Assembly (NCBI RefSeq): GCF_016863655.1
Contig: NZ_BOPH01000024.1
Location: forward strand, 1 to 64,000
DNA length: 64,000 nt
Reading direction: 5' to 3'
From: Virgisporangium ochraceum
Lineage (GTDB): Bacteria; Actinomycetota; Actinomycetes; Mycobacteriales; Micromonosporaceae
Position numbers and translations under genes: made by a program. The notes beneath the pieces are model-generated. The model did no database searches, was not told the DNA's origin, and worked only from the letters and a program-made list of their open reading frames with translations. Shown here one piece after another: positions 17,245 to 24,968 of the stretch (the stretch's first letter is position 1; every line of letters begins with the position of its first letter).

Positions 17245-18117
17245 TCACACGCGCGTGGCGACCTTCTCCCGGAAGGTGTCCATCCAGCGGCGCGTCCCGT
17301 CACCGGGTTCGAGGAAGAAGCCGGGGACGATGAACTCGTCGAGCCCGGCCGCCTCGTACCGCTGGAGGGTCTCCACCAGCCGCTCCGCATCGCCGGCGAT
17401 CACCGGGAAACGGCTTTCCCCGGGCGGTTCGGCGTCGAGGTAGACCACGGCCTGCGCGCTGCGTGCGATCGTGGACGGGTCACGACCCGCCTCGGCGCAG
17501 TGCCGCTCCAGCACGGCGGTCTTGTGCTCGACCGTTTCCGGGGTGCCCCAGGTGTTCCACTCGTCGGCGTGCCGCGCGACGATCCGCAGGGTGCGCTTCT
17601 CGCCGCCGCCCCCGATGAGGATCGGCAGCGGCGACTGCACCGGCTTGGGCTCACACGTGGCGTCGACGAGCTGGTAGTGCGCGCCGTCGAAGGAGAAGCG
17701 GTCGCGCGTCAGGAGACCGCGCAGCACCTGCACCGCCTCCTCGAACCGGTCGAGCCGCTCGCGGACCGGTGGCAACGGGATGCCGTACTGCTCGTGCTCG
17801 TTCACCTGCCAGCCCGCACCGACGCCGAGCACCAGGCGGCCGCCGCTGATCCGGTCGATGGTCGCCGCCATGTTCGCGACCACCGCCGGATGCCGGTAGG
17901 TGTTGCCCAGGACGAGCGTGCCGACCCGCACCCGGGGCACCAGCGCGGCCAGCGCCGCCACGGTCGCGCCGGCCTCCAGGACCGGACCGGCACCGCCGTT
18001 GGGCATGAAGTGGTCGGCGACGTAGACCCCGTCCCAGCCGGATGCGTCGGCATGCCGTGCGGCGTCGAGGAAGTCGTCGAACGGCAGCCCGGCGCCCGGC
18101 CAGAACGAGAATCTCAC
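17245..18117 (-). CDS. LLM class F420-dependent oxidoreductase
   Basis: The 290-residue protein is a luciferase-like TIM-barrel enzyme (GWDGVYVADHFMP near residue 28, VGTLVLGNTYRHP near 66, LVLGVGAGWQ near 95). Actinomycete members of this subgroup use cofactor F420, and the substrate is open. The GTG start at 18117 overlaps the TGA of the upstream small transporter subunit by four bases, so it is translationally coupled. The flavin monooxygenase follows 57 bases after its stop. An iterated palindrome is at 17406-17419. Confidence 0.88.
   Translation of the reverse strand: MRFSFWPGAGLPFDDFLDAARHADASGWDGVYVADHFMPNGGAGPVLEAGATVAALAALVPRVRVGTLVLGNTYRHPAVVANMAATIDRISGGRLVLGVGAGWQVNEHEQYGIPLPPVRERLDRFEEAVQVLRGLLTRDRFSFDGAHYQLVDATCEPKPVQSPLPILIGGGGEKRTLRIVARHADEWNTWGTPETVEHKTAVLERHCAEAGRDPSTIARSAQAVVYLDAEPPGESRFPVIAGDAERLVETLQRYEAAGLDEFIVPGFFLEPGDGTRRWMDTFREKVATRV
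17406..17419. repeat. iterated palindrome site GGAAACGGCTTTCC
   Basis: Twelve of 14 positions match. It lies within the LLM gene, with codons ESRFP on the minus strand. Confidence 0.55.
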
Positions 18118-18218
18118 GTGAAGAGCTTAGCGGCCGTCACGACCGTCTGGATCACGCCGTAGCCGAGCAGCGCCGTGACCAGCGCCCACGACACGACCAA
18201 CCGCACCGTCTGGCTCAT
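18114..18218 (-). CDS. 34-residue MFS transporter small subunit
   Basis: This tiny gene encodes 34 residues: a short polar start (MSQTVRLV) and one hydrophobic helix (about residues 8-30) ending in AKLFT. Small single-helix proteins of this kind are known next to OxlT-like MFS transporters. Its ATG overlaps the TGA of the transporter gene (ATGA), and its own TGA overlaps the GTG of the LLM gene (GTGA), so all three are coupled. An AGGAGC ribosome site precedes it inside the transporter gene. A role in assembly or stability of the transporter is inference. Confidence 0.85.
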   Translation of the reverse strand: MSQTVRLVVSWALVTALLGYGVIQTVVTAAKLFT

Positions 18219-19651
18219 GTCGCGCTCCTTTCCAGTTGCTCCTGACCCCGCGCCTCGTGGTACTTCTCCGGAACCGGCCGGATCAGCAGGTTCGCGATGA
18301 ACCCGACGGCGAGGATGGCGACCATCGTGAACAGCGCCGGCCGGTACGCGTCGGCGGTGAGCGTGCCGGGTTTGCCCTGCGCGTCCAGGAACCCGTTGAT
18401 GATGAGCGGACCGGCGACGCCCGCCGCCGACCACGCCGTGAGCAGACGGCCGTGGATCGCGCCGACCTGATAGGTACCGAACAGGTCGCGCAGGTACGCC
18501 GGCACGGTGGCGAAACCGCCGCCGTAGAACGACAGGATGACGCCGGTGAAGAGGACGAAGAGCGCCGTCGCGGCCGTTCCGACGGTAGCCACCAACGTGT
18601 AGAGCACCATGCCGCCACCGAGGTACAGCATGTAGATGGGCTTGCGGCCGACGACGTCCGATGTGGACGACCACACGAACCGCCCCGTCATGTTGAACAG
18701 CGACAGCACGCCGACGAACCCACCGGCCGCGGCCACGGCGACCGCCGACTTCCCGTTCTCCCGGAAGAAGTCCTGAATCATCGGGCTCGCCTGTTCGAGA
18801 ATGCCGATGCCGGCCGTCACGTTGCAGAACAGCACCGTCCACAGTAGCCAGAACGAGCGGGTCCTGATGGCGTTGGCGGCCGAGACGTTCGCGGTGGTCA
18901 CGAGCGGCTTCGAGCGCACCGTCGCCGGGTCGAAGCACTCCGGTTTCCATCCCTCCGCCGGCACGCGCACGTTGACGACGCCGAACATCATGATGACGAA
19001 GTACAGGATGCCGAGCGTCAGGAACAGCAGCACCAACGCGTGCCCGTCCGCGACCGACGCGGCGTTGTCCGGGTTGTAGTCGGAGTCGTAGAACGACATC
19101 AGCTGACGCGACAGCGGGCTCGCGATCAGCGCGCCGCCACCGAAGCCCATGATGGCCAGTCCGGTCGCGAGGCCGGGTCGGTCGGGAAACCACTTGATGA
19201 GCGTCGAGACCGGCGAGATGTAGCCGATGCCGAGGCCGATCCCGCCGAGGAAGCCGTACCCGAAGTACACGAGCCAGAGCTGCTTCGTCGCGATGCCGAG
19301 CGCCGCAACCAGGAAACCGCTTGCCCAGAAGACCGCCGAGACGAACATCGCCTTGCGCGGGCCGTTGTTCTCCACCCAGGTGCCGCCGACCGCGGCCGAC
19401 AGCCCGAGCATGACGATCGCGATGCTGAAGATGATCCCGATCGCGGTCTGGCTGACGCCGAAGTGGTCGATCAGCGAGTTCTTGTAGACGCTCGTGGCGT
19501 ACGCCTGGCCGATGCACAGGTGCACCGACAGCGCCGCGGGCGGGATGAGCCACCGGCTGTACCCCGGTGGAGCAACGGTGTGTTGCCGATCAAGGGCGGA
19601 AAGTATCGACACGACCGACCTCCTTGAGCCGGTGGGAGACCCGCCGGTCAC
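18215..19651 (-). CDS. OxlT-family MFS transporter (oxalate/formate antiporter-like)
   Basis: The 478-residue protein has about 12 helices and the OxlT-type opening SRWLIPPAALSVHLCIGQAY, then VYKNSLIDHFG. The central loop carries a long acidic and polar insert (SFYDSDYNPDN). OxlT relatives exchange or import small carboxylates. The start is a GTG at 19651 reading MTGGSPTG; a later ATG is possible. It heads the coupled run with the small subunit and the LLM enzyme, followed by the monooxygenase. An iterated palindrome is at 19312-19325. Confidence 0.87.
   Translation of the reverse strand: MTGGSPTGSRRSVVSILSALDRQHTVAPPGYSRWLIPPAALSVHLCIGQAYATSVYKNSLIDHFGVSQTAIGIIFSIAIVMLGLSAAVGGTWVENNGPRKAMFVSAVFWASGFLVAALGIATKQLWLVYFGYGFLGGIGLGIGYISPVSTLIKWFPDRPGLATGLAIMGFGGGALIASPLSRQLMSFYDSDYNPDNAASVADGHALVLLFLTLGILYFVIMMFGVVNVRVPAEGWKPECFDPATVRSKPLVTTANVSAANAIRTRSFWLLWTVLFCNVTAGIGILEQASPMIQDFFRENGKSAVAVAAAGGFVGVLSLFNMTGRFVWSSTSDVVGRKPIYMLYLGGGMVLYTLVATVGTAATALFVLFTGVILSFYGGGFATVPAYLRDLFGTYQVGAIHGRLLTAWSAAGVAGPLIINGFLDAQGKPGTLTADAYRPALFTMVAILAVGFIANLLIRPVPEKYHEARGQEQLERSAT
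19312..19325. repeat. iterated palindrome site GGAAACCGCTTGCC
   Basis: Twelve of 14 positions match. It lies in the OxlT-like gene, with codons ASGFL on the minus strand. Confidence 0.55.
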
Positions 19652-19766
19652 CTACCACATCGACGACCATCGCAAACACGATCGTTGACGACGCAAGGAC
19701 GGCCCCACACGATCATCTGTCCGGTACGGTGAGCGGCGGATCGACGTCGATGAACGGACGGTTGGC

Positions 19767-20702
19767 GTGGACGAGACGCTGGGCCTCCTCGGCCACCCCG
19801 GTGGCATCCTGGTCGACCATCCCCGGCTGCGGGTCGGGCTCGTCGCGGCGGTCAGCCGTCCCGACAGCCTCGAGCTCGACCTGATCGGGCGCAGCCCCCG
19901 CAACCCCACCTCGATGACCGACCCGCCGGCACCACGGGTCCTCCTCCCCCGCTACGAGGAGGGAATGGACCTGCGGGTCGCCCGGCTCGACGCCGACGGC
20001 CGTCCACAGTGGATGTACGGCGACACGGAGACCGGCACCGGGACGCCGATCGACGTCACCGTCGTGCGGACCAGGCTGCGCCTGCCGCCGACGTTCGACT
20101 CGGCACGTATCGTCCTCGCCTGGCCGGAAATCGGTTTCCCCGAGGCGGTCGTGACGCTGGCACTCCCCGACCGCGAGGCGGTCGCCCGCGCGGCCACCTC
20201 GGTCTGGACCGCGCCGGTCGACCACCGACCACCCCCGCCCGCGACCGCCGGCGCCACCGCCAGCATGCCGCCGCTCGACGTCGAACCCGAGGCCGGACTC
20301 GTGCTCACCGGCCAGCGCGTCCTGCACCGCGGCGACGACGCCGTGGTCGTGCTGGCATGGCTGTCGTCGGTGGGACAGGCGCTCGCGCTCGAGGTCCGCA
20401 GCTTCGCCCGGGGCCGCCGCGGCGGCGCCGCCACCATGGCCGCCATGTACGGACCGGGCCGCCGGACCGGCTCGGACGGCCCTCGCGACCACCCGGCCGG
20501 CGCGTCGATCGCGCTCCTGCACGGCGACGGGACGAGCTGGCCGACCATGACGAGCGGCACCACCTCCGGCGGCGACGACGTGTTCGACGGGCGCGCCGAG
20601 TACGCGCTCGACCGTCCCGACAGCGACGTCCTCGACCTCGTCGTCGGCTGGCCGGAGGCCGACCTGCCCGACGCGCACGTGCGGCTTCCCGTGTTCTCGT
20701 AG
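19767..20702 (+). CDS. hypothetical protein with internally duplicated domain
   Basis: I do not recognise this 311-residue protein. It has no signal peptide or membrane helix. It appears duplicated: the first half ends in IVLAWPEIGFPEAVVTL (about residues 112-128), and the second half ends with VVGWPEADLPDAHVRL at the C-terminus. Each is preceded by an acidic Arg/Asp-rich strand region. The middle is Pro/Thr-rich (DHRPPPPATAG). The start is a GTG at 19767 with only a weak ribosome site, so the N-terminus is uncertain. One site of each iterated palindrome family lies in the first half. Confidence 0.7.
   Translation: MDETLGLLGHPGGILVDHPRLRVGLVAAVSRPDSLELDLIGRSPRNPTSMTDPPAPRVLLPRYEEGMDLRVARLDADGRPQWMYGDTETGTGTPIDVTVVRTRLRLPPTFDSARIVLAWPEIGFPEAVVTLALPDREAVARAATSVWTAPVDHRPPPPATAGATASMPPLDVEPEAGLVLTGQRVLHRGDDAVVVLAWLSSVGQALALEVRSFARGRRGGAATMAAMYGPGRRTGSDGPRDHPAGASIALLHGDGTSWPTMTSGTTSGGDDVFDGRAEYALDRPDSDVLDLVVGWPEADLPDAHVRLPVFS
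20002..20014. repeat. iterated site GTCCACAGTGGAT
   Basis: This is a near match to the second iterated word. Here it is read in the frame RPQWM. Confidence 0.4.
20126..20139. repeat. iterated palindrome site GGAAATCGGTTTCC
   Basis: Twelve of 14 positions match. The codons read PEIGFP on the plus strand. Confidence 0.5.
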
Positions 20703-20708
20703 CCGCCG

Positions 20709-20722
20709 GGAAAGCGCTTGCC
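20709..20722. repeat. iterated palindrome site GGAAAGCGCTTGCC, intergenic
   Basis: Thirteen of 14 positions match. It lies in the gap upstream of the GNAT gene, 23 bases before the -10 box at 20746, so this copy could act as a local operator. Confidence 0.6.
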
Positions 20723-20745
20723 CGGACGGATTCCGGGAAATGATC

Positions 20746-20751
20746 TACGAT
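20746..20751 (+). promoter_or_regulatory. -10 box TACGAT, leaderless geometry
   Basis: Six bases separate the box from GTG 20758 of the acetyltransferase gene. Confidence 0.55.
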
Positions 20752-20757
20752 TGGCCG

Positions 20758-21459
20758 GTGATGGAGCCCGCCACCTACGTGGCCAACGCCGTCGCCATGT
20801 GGAGCCACCTCGCCCCCGTCGCGACCCGGACGCCCCACCACCTCCGGGCCGACCTGTCGACGTCCACCCGGTTCGTCCTGACCGAACCCGGAGCGGGAGC
20901 CGTCGACGAACTGCTCGCAGCGGCCCCCGCGACCTCGAAGGTCACCGTCGAGGACTCGTGGGGTGGCGGCGCCGACGGACCGGCGCACACCACCACGCTC
21001 CGGATGCCCCTGATGGTCCGACCGCCGGGCCCGACCGCGACGCTCGAGCGGCCCGGCACCCGCGTGGTCCGCGTCGGCGACCCCGACGAACTGGCCACGG
21101 CGGAGCGGGTCATGGTGGACGGGTTCCCGTTGCGGGCGTTCCAGCCACTCACGACGGGTGCCGCCCTCCCCCGGCGGCTACTCGACACGCCGGGCTTCGA
21201 CGTCTGGCTCGGCTACCGCGACGACCGGCCCGCCGTCGCGGGCTACACCTTCGACGACGGGCACGCGGTGGGCGTCTACTGGCTCGCGACGCTGCCCGAC
21301 CACCGGTCGACAGGCATGGGACGCGCGGTGCTCGCGACCGCGTTGGCCGGGCGGCCCGGGCGACCGTGGACGCTCGTCGCCACCGACGCGGGCCGGCCAC
21401 TCTACGAGTCGCTGGGGTTCGAGACCGTGTCGACGGCGGTGTGGCACACCCGCGGTTGA
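20758..21459 (+). CDS. GNAT family N-acetyltransferase
   Basis: This reading gives about 233 residues. The acetyl-CoA binding motif A is near the C-terminus (LPDHRSTGMGRAVLATAL, about residues 181-198), followed by LYESLGFE. The first 100 residues are not GNAT-like, as in many two-part actinomycete acetyltransferases. The substrate is unknown. The frame is open from ATG 20740, but the TACGAT box at 20746 lies inside that extension and points to GTG 20758 or ATG 20761 as the true start of a leaderless message. A secreted PHP protein gene follows after 55 bases. Confidence 0.82.
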   Translation: MMEPATYVANAVAMWSHLAPVATRTPHHLRADLSTSTRFVLTEPGAGAVDELLAAAPATSKVTVEDSWGGGADGPAHTTTLRMPLMVRPPGPTATLERPGTRVVRVGDPDELATAERVMVDGFPLRAFQPLTTGAALPRRLLDTPGFDVWLGYRDDRPAVAGYTFDDGHAVGVYWLATLPDHRSTGMGRAVLATALAGRPGRPWTLVATDAGRPLYESLGFETVSTAVWHTRG

Positions 21460-21469
21460 CAGCAATTCA

Positions 21470-21485
21470 TGTCGATGTCTCGACA
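21470..21485. promoter_or_regulatory. inverted repeat TGTCGA-N4-TCGACA
   Basis: A perfect 6-4-6 inverted repeat ends 29 bases upstream of the secreted PHP gene. It could be an operator or a weak stem; no cognate regulator is evident. Confidence 0.35.
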
Positions 21486-21514
21486 CGTTGGCCGGGATCC
21501 GGTCAACTGTCGGC

Positions 21515-22756
21515 ATGACAGCGCAGCACATCGATCACGGTCACAGCCACGATCATGGAGTCGGTCGGCGGAGCCTGCTCGCCGGCGTGGGCGGCGGCCT
21601 GCTCATGCTCGCGGCCGCACCCGGCACCGCCGAGGCCCGTCGCACCCTTACCGCCGGGACAGCGACCGCCGGGACAGCGACCGCCGACACCGCCGCCGGC
21701 GCCGCCCGGCAGTCGGCGATCACGCAGGGCACCACGTTGGTGCACGCCGACCTGCACAACCACACGCTCATGTCGGACGGCGACGGCGACCCCGCGCTGG
21801 CCTTCGGGTCGATGCGGGCCGCCGGGCTCGACGTCGCGGCGATCACCGACCACACCACGCTGTTCGCGATCGAGGGCCTCAGCGGACGCGAGTGGGACCG
21901 CGTGGGCGCGCTCGCCGACGCGGCCGACGACCCCGGCACGTACACCGCGATCCGCGGCTTCGAGTGGTCGCATCCGTTGCTGGGACACGTGAACGTCTGG
22001 TTCACGCCCGGCTTCACCGACCTCGGCGGGTCGTCGGGCATGAGCCGCCTCTACAGCTGGATCACCGCCTCGGGCGGCATCGCCGGGTTCAACCACCCCG
22101 GCCGGGAACTGGTGCGGTTCGACGACTTCCGGTTCAACGCCGCGGCGCGCGACCCCATGGTCAGCATGGAGATCTTCAACCGCGGCGACGACTACCTGTT
22201 CGACGGTTGGGGCAACGGCCAGTCCTCGCCGCTGAACCGGTGCCTCAACGCCGGGTGGCGCACCGGGCTGACCGGTGTCTCCGACGAGCACGGCACCGAC
22301 TGGGGCTTCCCGGAAGGCAAGGGACGCACCGGAATCTGGGTCACCGAGAACACCCGCGCACAGGTGCAGGCCGCCATGCGGTCCCGGTGCTTCTTCGCCA
22401 CCCGCGTCTCCGGGCTGCGTCTCGACGCGACCGCGAACGGCGTGCGCATGGGCGGAACCACGACCGCCGGCGACGTGCGGTTCCGCGTCGACCTCGACCG
22501 GGGACCCGAGTGGGTCGGAAAACCGTTGCGGATCCAGGTACTCCGGCCGGGATCACGTGCGCCCTCCGTCCCGCTCGTCGTCGACACCGAGGCGGGCCGG
22601 GTCGCCGAGTTCACGGTGCCGTCGACCGTGGACGACGGACCGTGGGTGGTGCTGCGCGTCTCCGATCCCACCCAGGCCAACGCCAGCCCCGGCCCCGCCG
22701 GACATCCGTGCAACGACTGGGGCGTGGCGTACACGAGCCCGTGGTGGCTTACTTGA
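21515..22756 (+). CDS. Tat-exported PHP-domain phosphoesterase (CehA/McbA family)
   Basis: The 413-residue protein begins with an unusual His-rich head (HIDHGHSHDHG), followed by a Tat signal (GRRSLLAGV and a hydrophobic stretch) and a short ATAGT repeat. The PHP metal site starts at about residue 76 (HADLHNHTLMSDG), with ITDHTTL, FEWSHP, FNHPGRE and SDEHGTDWG further on. CehA/McbA proteins are metal-dependent hydrolases; the substrate is unknown. The ATG at 21515 starts the signal region. Its last eight bases overlap the convergent qorB-like gene. Confidence 0.87.
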   Translation: MTAQHIDHGHSHDHGVGRRSLLAGVGGGLLMLAAAPGTAEARRTLTAGTATAGTATADTAAGAARQSAITQGTTLVHADLHNHTLMSDGDGDPALAFGSMRAAGLDVAAITDHTTLFAIEGLSGREWDRVGALADAADDPGTYTAIRGFEWSHPLLGHVNVWFTPGFTDLGGSSGMSRLYSWITASGGIAGFNHPGRELVRFDDFRFNAAARDPMVSMEIFNRGDDYLFDGWGNGQSSPLNRCLNAGWRTGLTGVSDEHGTDWGFPEGKGRTGIWVTENTRAQVQAAMRSRCFFATRVSGLRLDATANGVRMGGTTTAGDVRFRVDLDRGPEWVGKPLRIQVLRPGSRAPSVPLVVDTEAGRVAEFTVPSTVDDGPWVVLRVSDPTQANASPGPAGHPCNDWGVAYTSPWWLT

Positions 22757-23597
22757 GCGCTTCCCGGATGGCGTCGGCCAACGGCGTCACCGGGCGGCCG
22801 AGGAGGTTCGCCAGGTCGTCGCTCGGCACGTCGAGGTCGCCACGCGCGATCGCCTCGTCCAGAGACGCCACGAAACCGGCCGTCCCGGCGTCAAGACCGT
22901 TGCCCTGCAAAGCGTCCACGAGTTCGGCCGGCGACACCGTCCGGTGCGTCACCGTCGTGCCGGTGACGTCGGTGATGACGGCGGCCAGTTCGTCGAACGT
23001 GAACGGAGGCCCACCGAGCTCGTAGACCCTGCCCTCGTGGCCGTCGCCGAGCGCGGCCGCCACCGCACCGGCGGCGAAGTCCGCCCGCGGTGCGGCGCCC
23101 ACGCGCCCCGTGCCGGCGGCGGTCACGATCGCGCCCTCGGCCAGGTACCGGTCGAGCTGCGGCGTGTAGTTCTCGACGTACCAGTTGTTGCGCAGGATCG
23201 TCCACGCGAGCCCGGACGCGCGCAGCACCTCCTCGGTCGCCTTGTGCTCGGGCGCGACCGGCAGCGCCGTGTCGTCCGCGCGCGGCGCGCTGGTGTACAG
23301 CACGCGCGTCACCCCGGCCGCCTTCGCCGCCTCGATCACGTTGGTGTGCTGCGCCACCCGCTTGCCGAACTCGTTGCCCGACACCAGCAACAGGACATCG
23401 ACCCCATTCAGCGCGTCGACAAGCGCCGACGGCTGGTCGTAGTCGCCCGGCCGCACGTCGAGCCCGTCGAGCCCGGAGACGCGGGAGGGGTCGCGGGCCA
23501 GGCCCACCACCCGCTCGGACCCGCCCCGGGCCAGCAGCCGCTCGACGGCGAGCCGCCCGAAAGGTCCGGTCACCCCGGTCACGCCGATGGTCGTCAC
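22749..23597 (-). CDS. NmrA/QorB-like NAD(P)-binding quinone oxidoreductase
   Basis: The 282-residue protein is an atypical short-chain dehydrogenase. It has the NAD(P) loop GVTGVTGPFGR at residues 5-15, VLLLVSGNE near 70, YTSAPRAD near 100 and WTILRNNWYVEN near 133. This is the pattern of QorB/YtfG quinone reductases and NmrA-like proteins. An AGGGGG ribosome site precedes the ATG at 23597. It is divergent from an HxlR regulator, the same arrangement as E. coli ytfG/ytfH and corynebacterial qor2/qorR, so redox control by that regulator is likely. Its 3' end overlaps the PHP gene by eight bases. Confidence 0.88.
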   Translation of the reverse strand: MTTIGVTGVTGPFGRLAVERLLARGGSERVVGLARDPSRVSGLDGLDVRPGDYDQPSALVDALNGVDVLLLVSGNEFGKRVAQHTNVIEAAKAAGVTRVLYTSAPRADDTALPVAPEHKATEEVLRASGLAWTILRNNWYVENYTPQLDRYLAEGAIVTAAGTGRVGAAPRADFAAGAVAAALGDGHEGRVYELGGPPFTFDELAAVITDVTGTTVTHRTVSPAELVDALQGNGLDAGTAGFVASLDEAIARGDLDVPSDDLANLLGRPVTPLADAIREALK

Positions 23598-23624
23598 ATG
23601 AACCCCCTACCGTTCGATCAGGAA

Positions 23625-23645
23625 GCACTAACTATTACACAGTGC
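23625..23645. promoter_or_regulatory. candidate HxlR operator GCACT-N11-AGTGC
   Basis: A 5-11-5 inverted repeat with an AT-rich centre (TAACTATTACAC) lies between the qorB-like and HxlR genes. It overlaps the likely -10 region for the qorB-like gene, which is where a QorR-type repressor would act. Confidence 0.5.
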
Positions 23646-23665
23646 AGCAGAGACGGGTAGTGCCG

Positions 23666-23671
23666 TAAGAT
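23666..23671 (+). promoter_or_regulatory. -10 box TAAGAT, leaderless geometry
   Basis: Six bases separate the box from GTG 23678 of the HxlR gene. Confidence 0.6.
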
Positions 23672-23677
23672 CGAGGC

Positions 23678-24088
23678 GTGACGGATCACAGTGAGCCCAC
23701 CGACGAGCTGATCGCCGACGTGTTCGCGCGCAACTGCGCGTCGCGTGCCGCGCTGGAGGACGTCGCCAGCAAATGGGGTCTGCTCGCCCTGATCGCGCTC
23801 AGCGAGGGGTCCTACCGGTTCAACGCGCTCCGGCGCCGGGTCGACGGCGTGAGCGAGAAGATGCTGTCGCAGACCCTGCAGGCACTCGAACGCGACGGCA
23901 TCGTCCACCGCGAGGTGATCACCACGATCCCCCCGCGGGTGGAGTACACGCTCACCGTGTTCGGCCGACAGGTCGCCGCACAGGTGAGCAGCCTGGCCGC
24001 CCTATTGGAGAGCACCGCTCCGGAAATCGCCGCCGCGCGCGAGGCCTACGCGAAGGCCCAGGCCGCCTCGGCGAAGACCCCGATGTGA
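23678..24088 (+). CDS. HxlR family regulator, QorR-like
   Basis: The 136-residue protein is a winged-helix HxlR repressor (WGLLALIALSEGSYRFNALRR, then VSEKMLSQTLQALERDG). It has a single cysteine, Cys20, in RNCASR just before the DNA-binding domain. QorR from Corynebacterium also uses one N-terminal cysteine to sense oxidants, so this protein may do the same for the divergent qorB-like gene; the parallel is inference. The start is GTG 23678, six bases after a TAAGAT box. Confidence 0.87.
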   Translation: MTDHSEPTDELIADVFARNCASRAALEDVASKWGLLALIALSEGSYRFNALRRRVDGVSEKMLSQTLQALERDGIVHREVITTIPPRVEYTLTVFGRQVAAQVSSLAALLESTAPEIAAAREAYAKAQAASAKTPM

Positions 24089-24432
24089 CGCACGTGAACG
24101 CCGGCCCGCGAGCAGGCGCCGCCCCGACAGCACGCGTAACCGCCGGCCCGCGACCGGGAGGCAGCCCCGGTCGCGACTCGCGAGGCCCGGCTCCCGTCGA
24201 CTGGCCGGGGGCCCGGAGAGGAGAAGTCAGCGGCCGGCCGTGGCCAGCTCCCGCACCCGGTACGTTCTCGACCGCCCATGGTCGGACGCCGGCACCATGG
24301 CGGACTGCACGTTCGACCGCCGCTCGGACGGTACGTGGTCAGGCATGTGGGTCGGGCGTCCGCTGATCATCGGGGAACGCTAGCAACGGCGACGGAACGG
24401 CGGCCACGTCCCCAATGTCGAGTTAAGGAAGA
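24089..24432. other. 344-base gap without a gene
   Basis: I see no convincing gene here. The gap holds the hairpin at 24149-24175 and a short direct repeat (CGCCGGCCCGCGA near 24101 and 24141). It also has one AT-rich patch at 24413-24438 that contains the stop codon of the second HxlR gene. Confidence 0.6.
24149..24175 (+). terminator. hairpin after the QorR-like gene
   Basis: A nine-base stem, CGCGACCGG at 24149-24157 and CCGGTCGCG at 24167-24175, lies 61 bases after the HxlR stop. Confidence 0.5.
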
Positions 24433-24879
24433 TTAAAGATCCGCGCCCGGACCGGGCAGCACATCGATGTCCGTGGCGTGCATCGGTTCGCCGCACTCCG
24501 AGCAGCGCGGGTCGACGTGGCTGATCCGGCCGCACGCGCGGTGCCGGTAGAGGACGGGCGGACCTGCCTCCCCCGCCAACCAGCGGTCGCCCCACCGCAC
24601 CATCACCATGAGCAGGTCGACCAGCTCCATCCCCTTGGGCGTGAGTACGTAGCCGGCGCCGCGCGGCTCCTTACGCTCCAGCACACCTTGCGAGCACAGC
24701 CAGGCCAGCCGCTCGGCCAGGACCTTGCGGGAGATTCCCAGGTCACGCTGGAGCTGGTCGAACCGCGAGATCCCCACGTACACGTCACGCAGGATCAGCG
24801 GCGACCACGGCTCGCCGATCACGTCGAGGGTGCGGGCGATGGAACACGCCGCCAGGTCCGCGAAGCGGGTGCGCTGCAT
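24433..24879 (-). CDS. HxlR family transcriptional regulator
   Basis: The 148-residue protein has an HxlR winged helix (CSIARTLDVIGEPWSPLILRD, then LGISRKVLAERLAWL) and a C-terminal tail with three cysteines in CGR-x8-CSEC, likely a small metal site. It is divergent from the DUF899/FMN-protein pair. Two GTTCCCT sites in the shared gap suggest that it controls that operon and itself. The ATG at 24879 is six bases downstream of a TACTCT box, so its message is probably leaderless. Confidence 0.87.
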   Translation of the reverse strand: MQRTRFADLAACSIARTLDVIGEPWSPLILRDVYVGISRFDQLQRDLGISRKVLAERLAWLCSQGVLERKEPRGAGYVLTPKGMELVDLLMVMVRWGDRWLAGEAGPPVLYRHRACGRISHVDPRCSECGEPMHATDIDVLPGPGADL

Positions 24880-24885
24880 GACCCG

Positions 24886-24891
24886 AGAGTA
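24886..24891 (-). promoter_or_regulatory. -10 box TACTCT, leaderless geometry
   Basis: Read on the minus strand, six bases separate the box from the ATG at 24879. Confidence 0.5.
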
Positions 24892-24900
24892 CGCGACGAG

Positions 24901-24956
24901 GTTCCCTCAAGGAACTATCTCTGCTAGCGTCGGCTCATCGAAGTTCCCTGAAGAGA
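24901..24956. promoter_or_regulatory. pair of HxlR-type operators
   Basis: Site one at 24901-24915 is the palindrome GTTCC-N5-GGAAC. Site two at 24943-24955 repeats GTTCCCTGAAG. The site starts are 42 bases apart, about four helical turns, and flank a TAGCGT box at 24925-24930 that would serve the DUF899 gene. Confidence 0.55.
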
Positions 24957-24968
24957 CCAGGAGGGACC

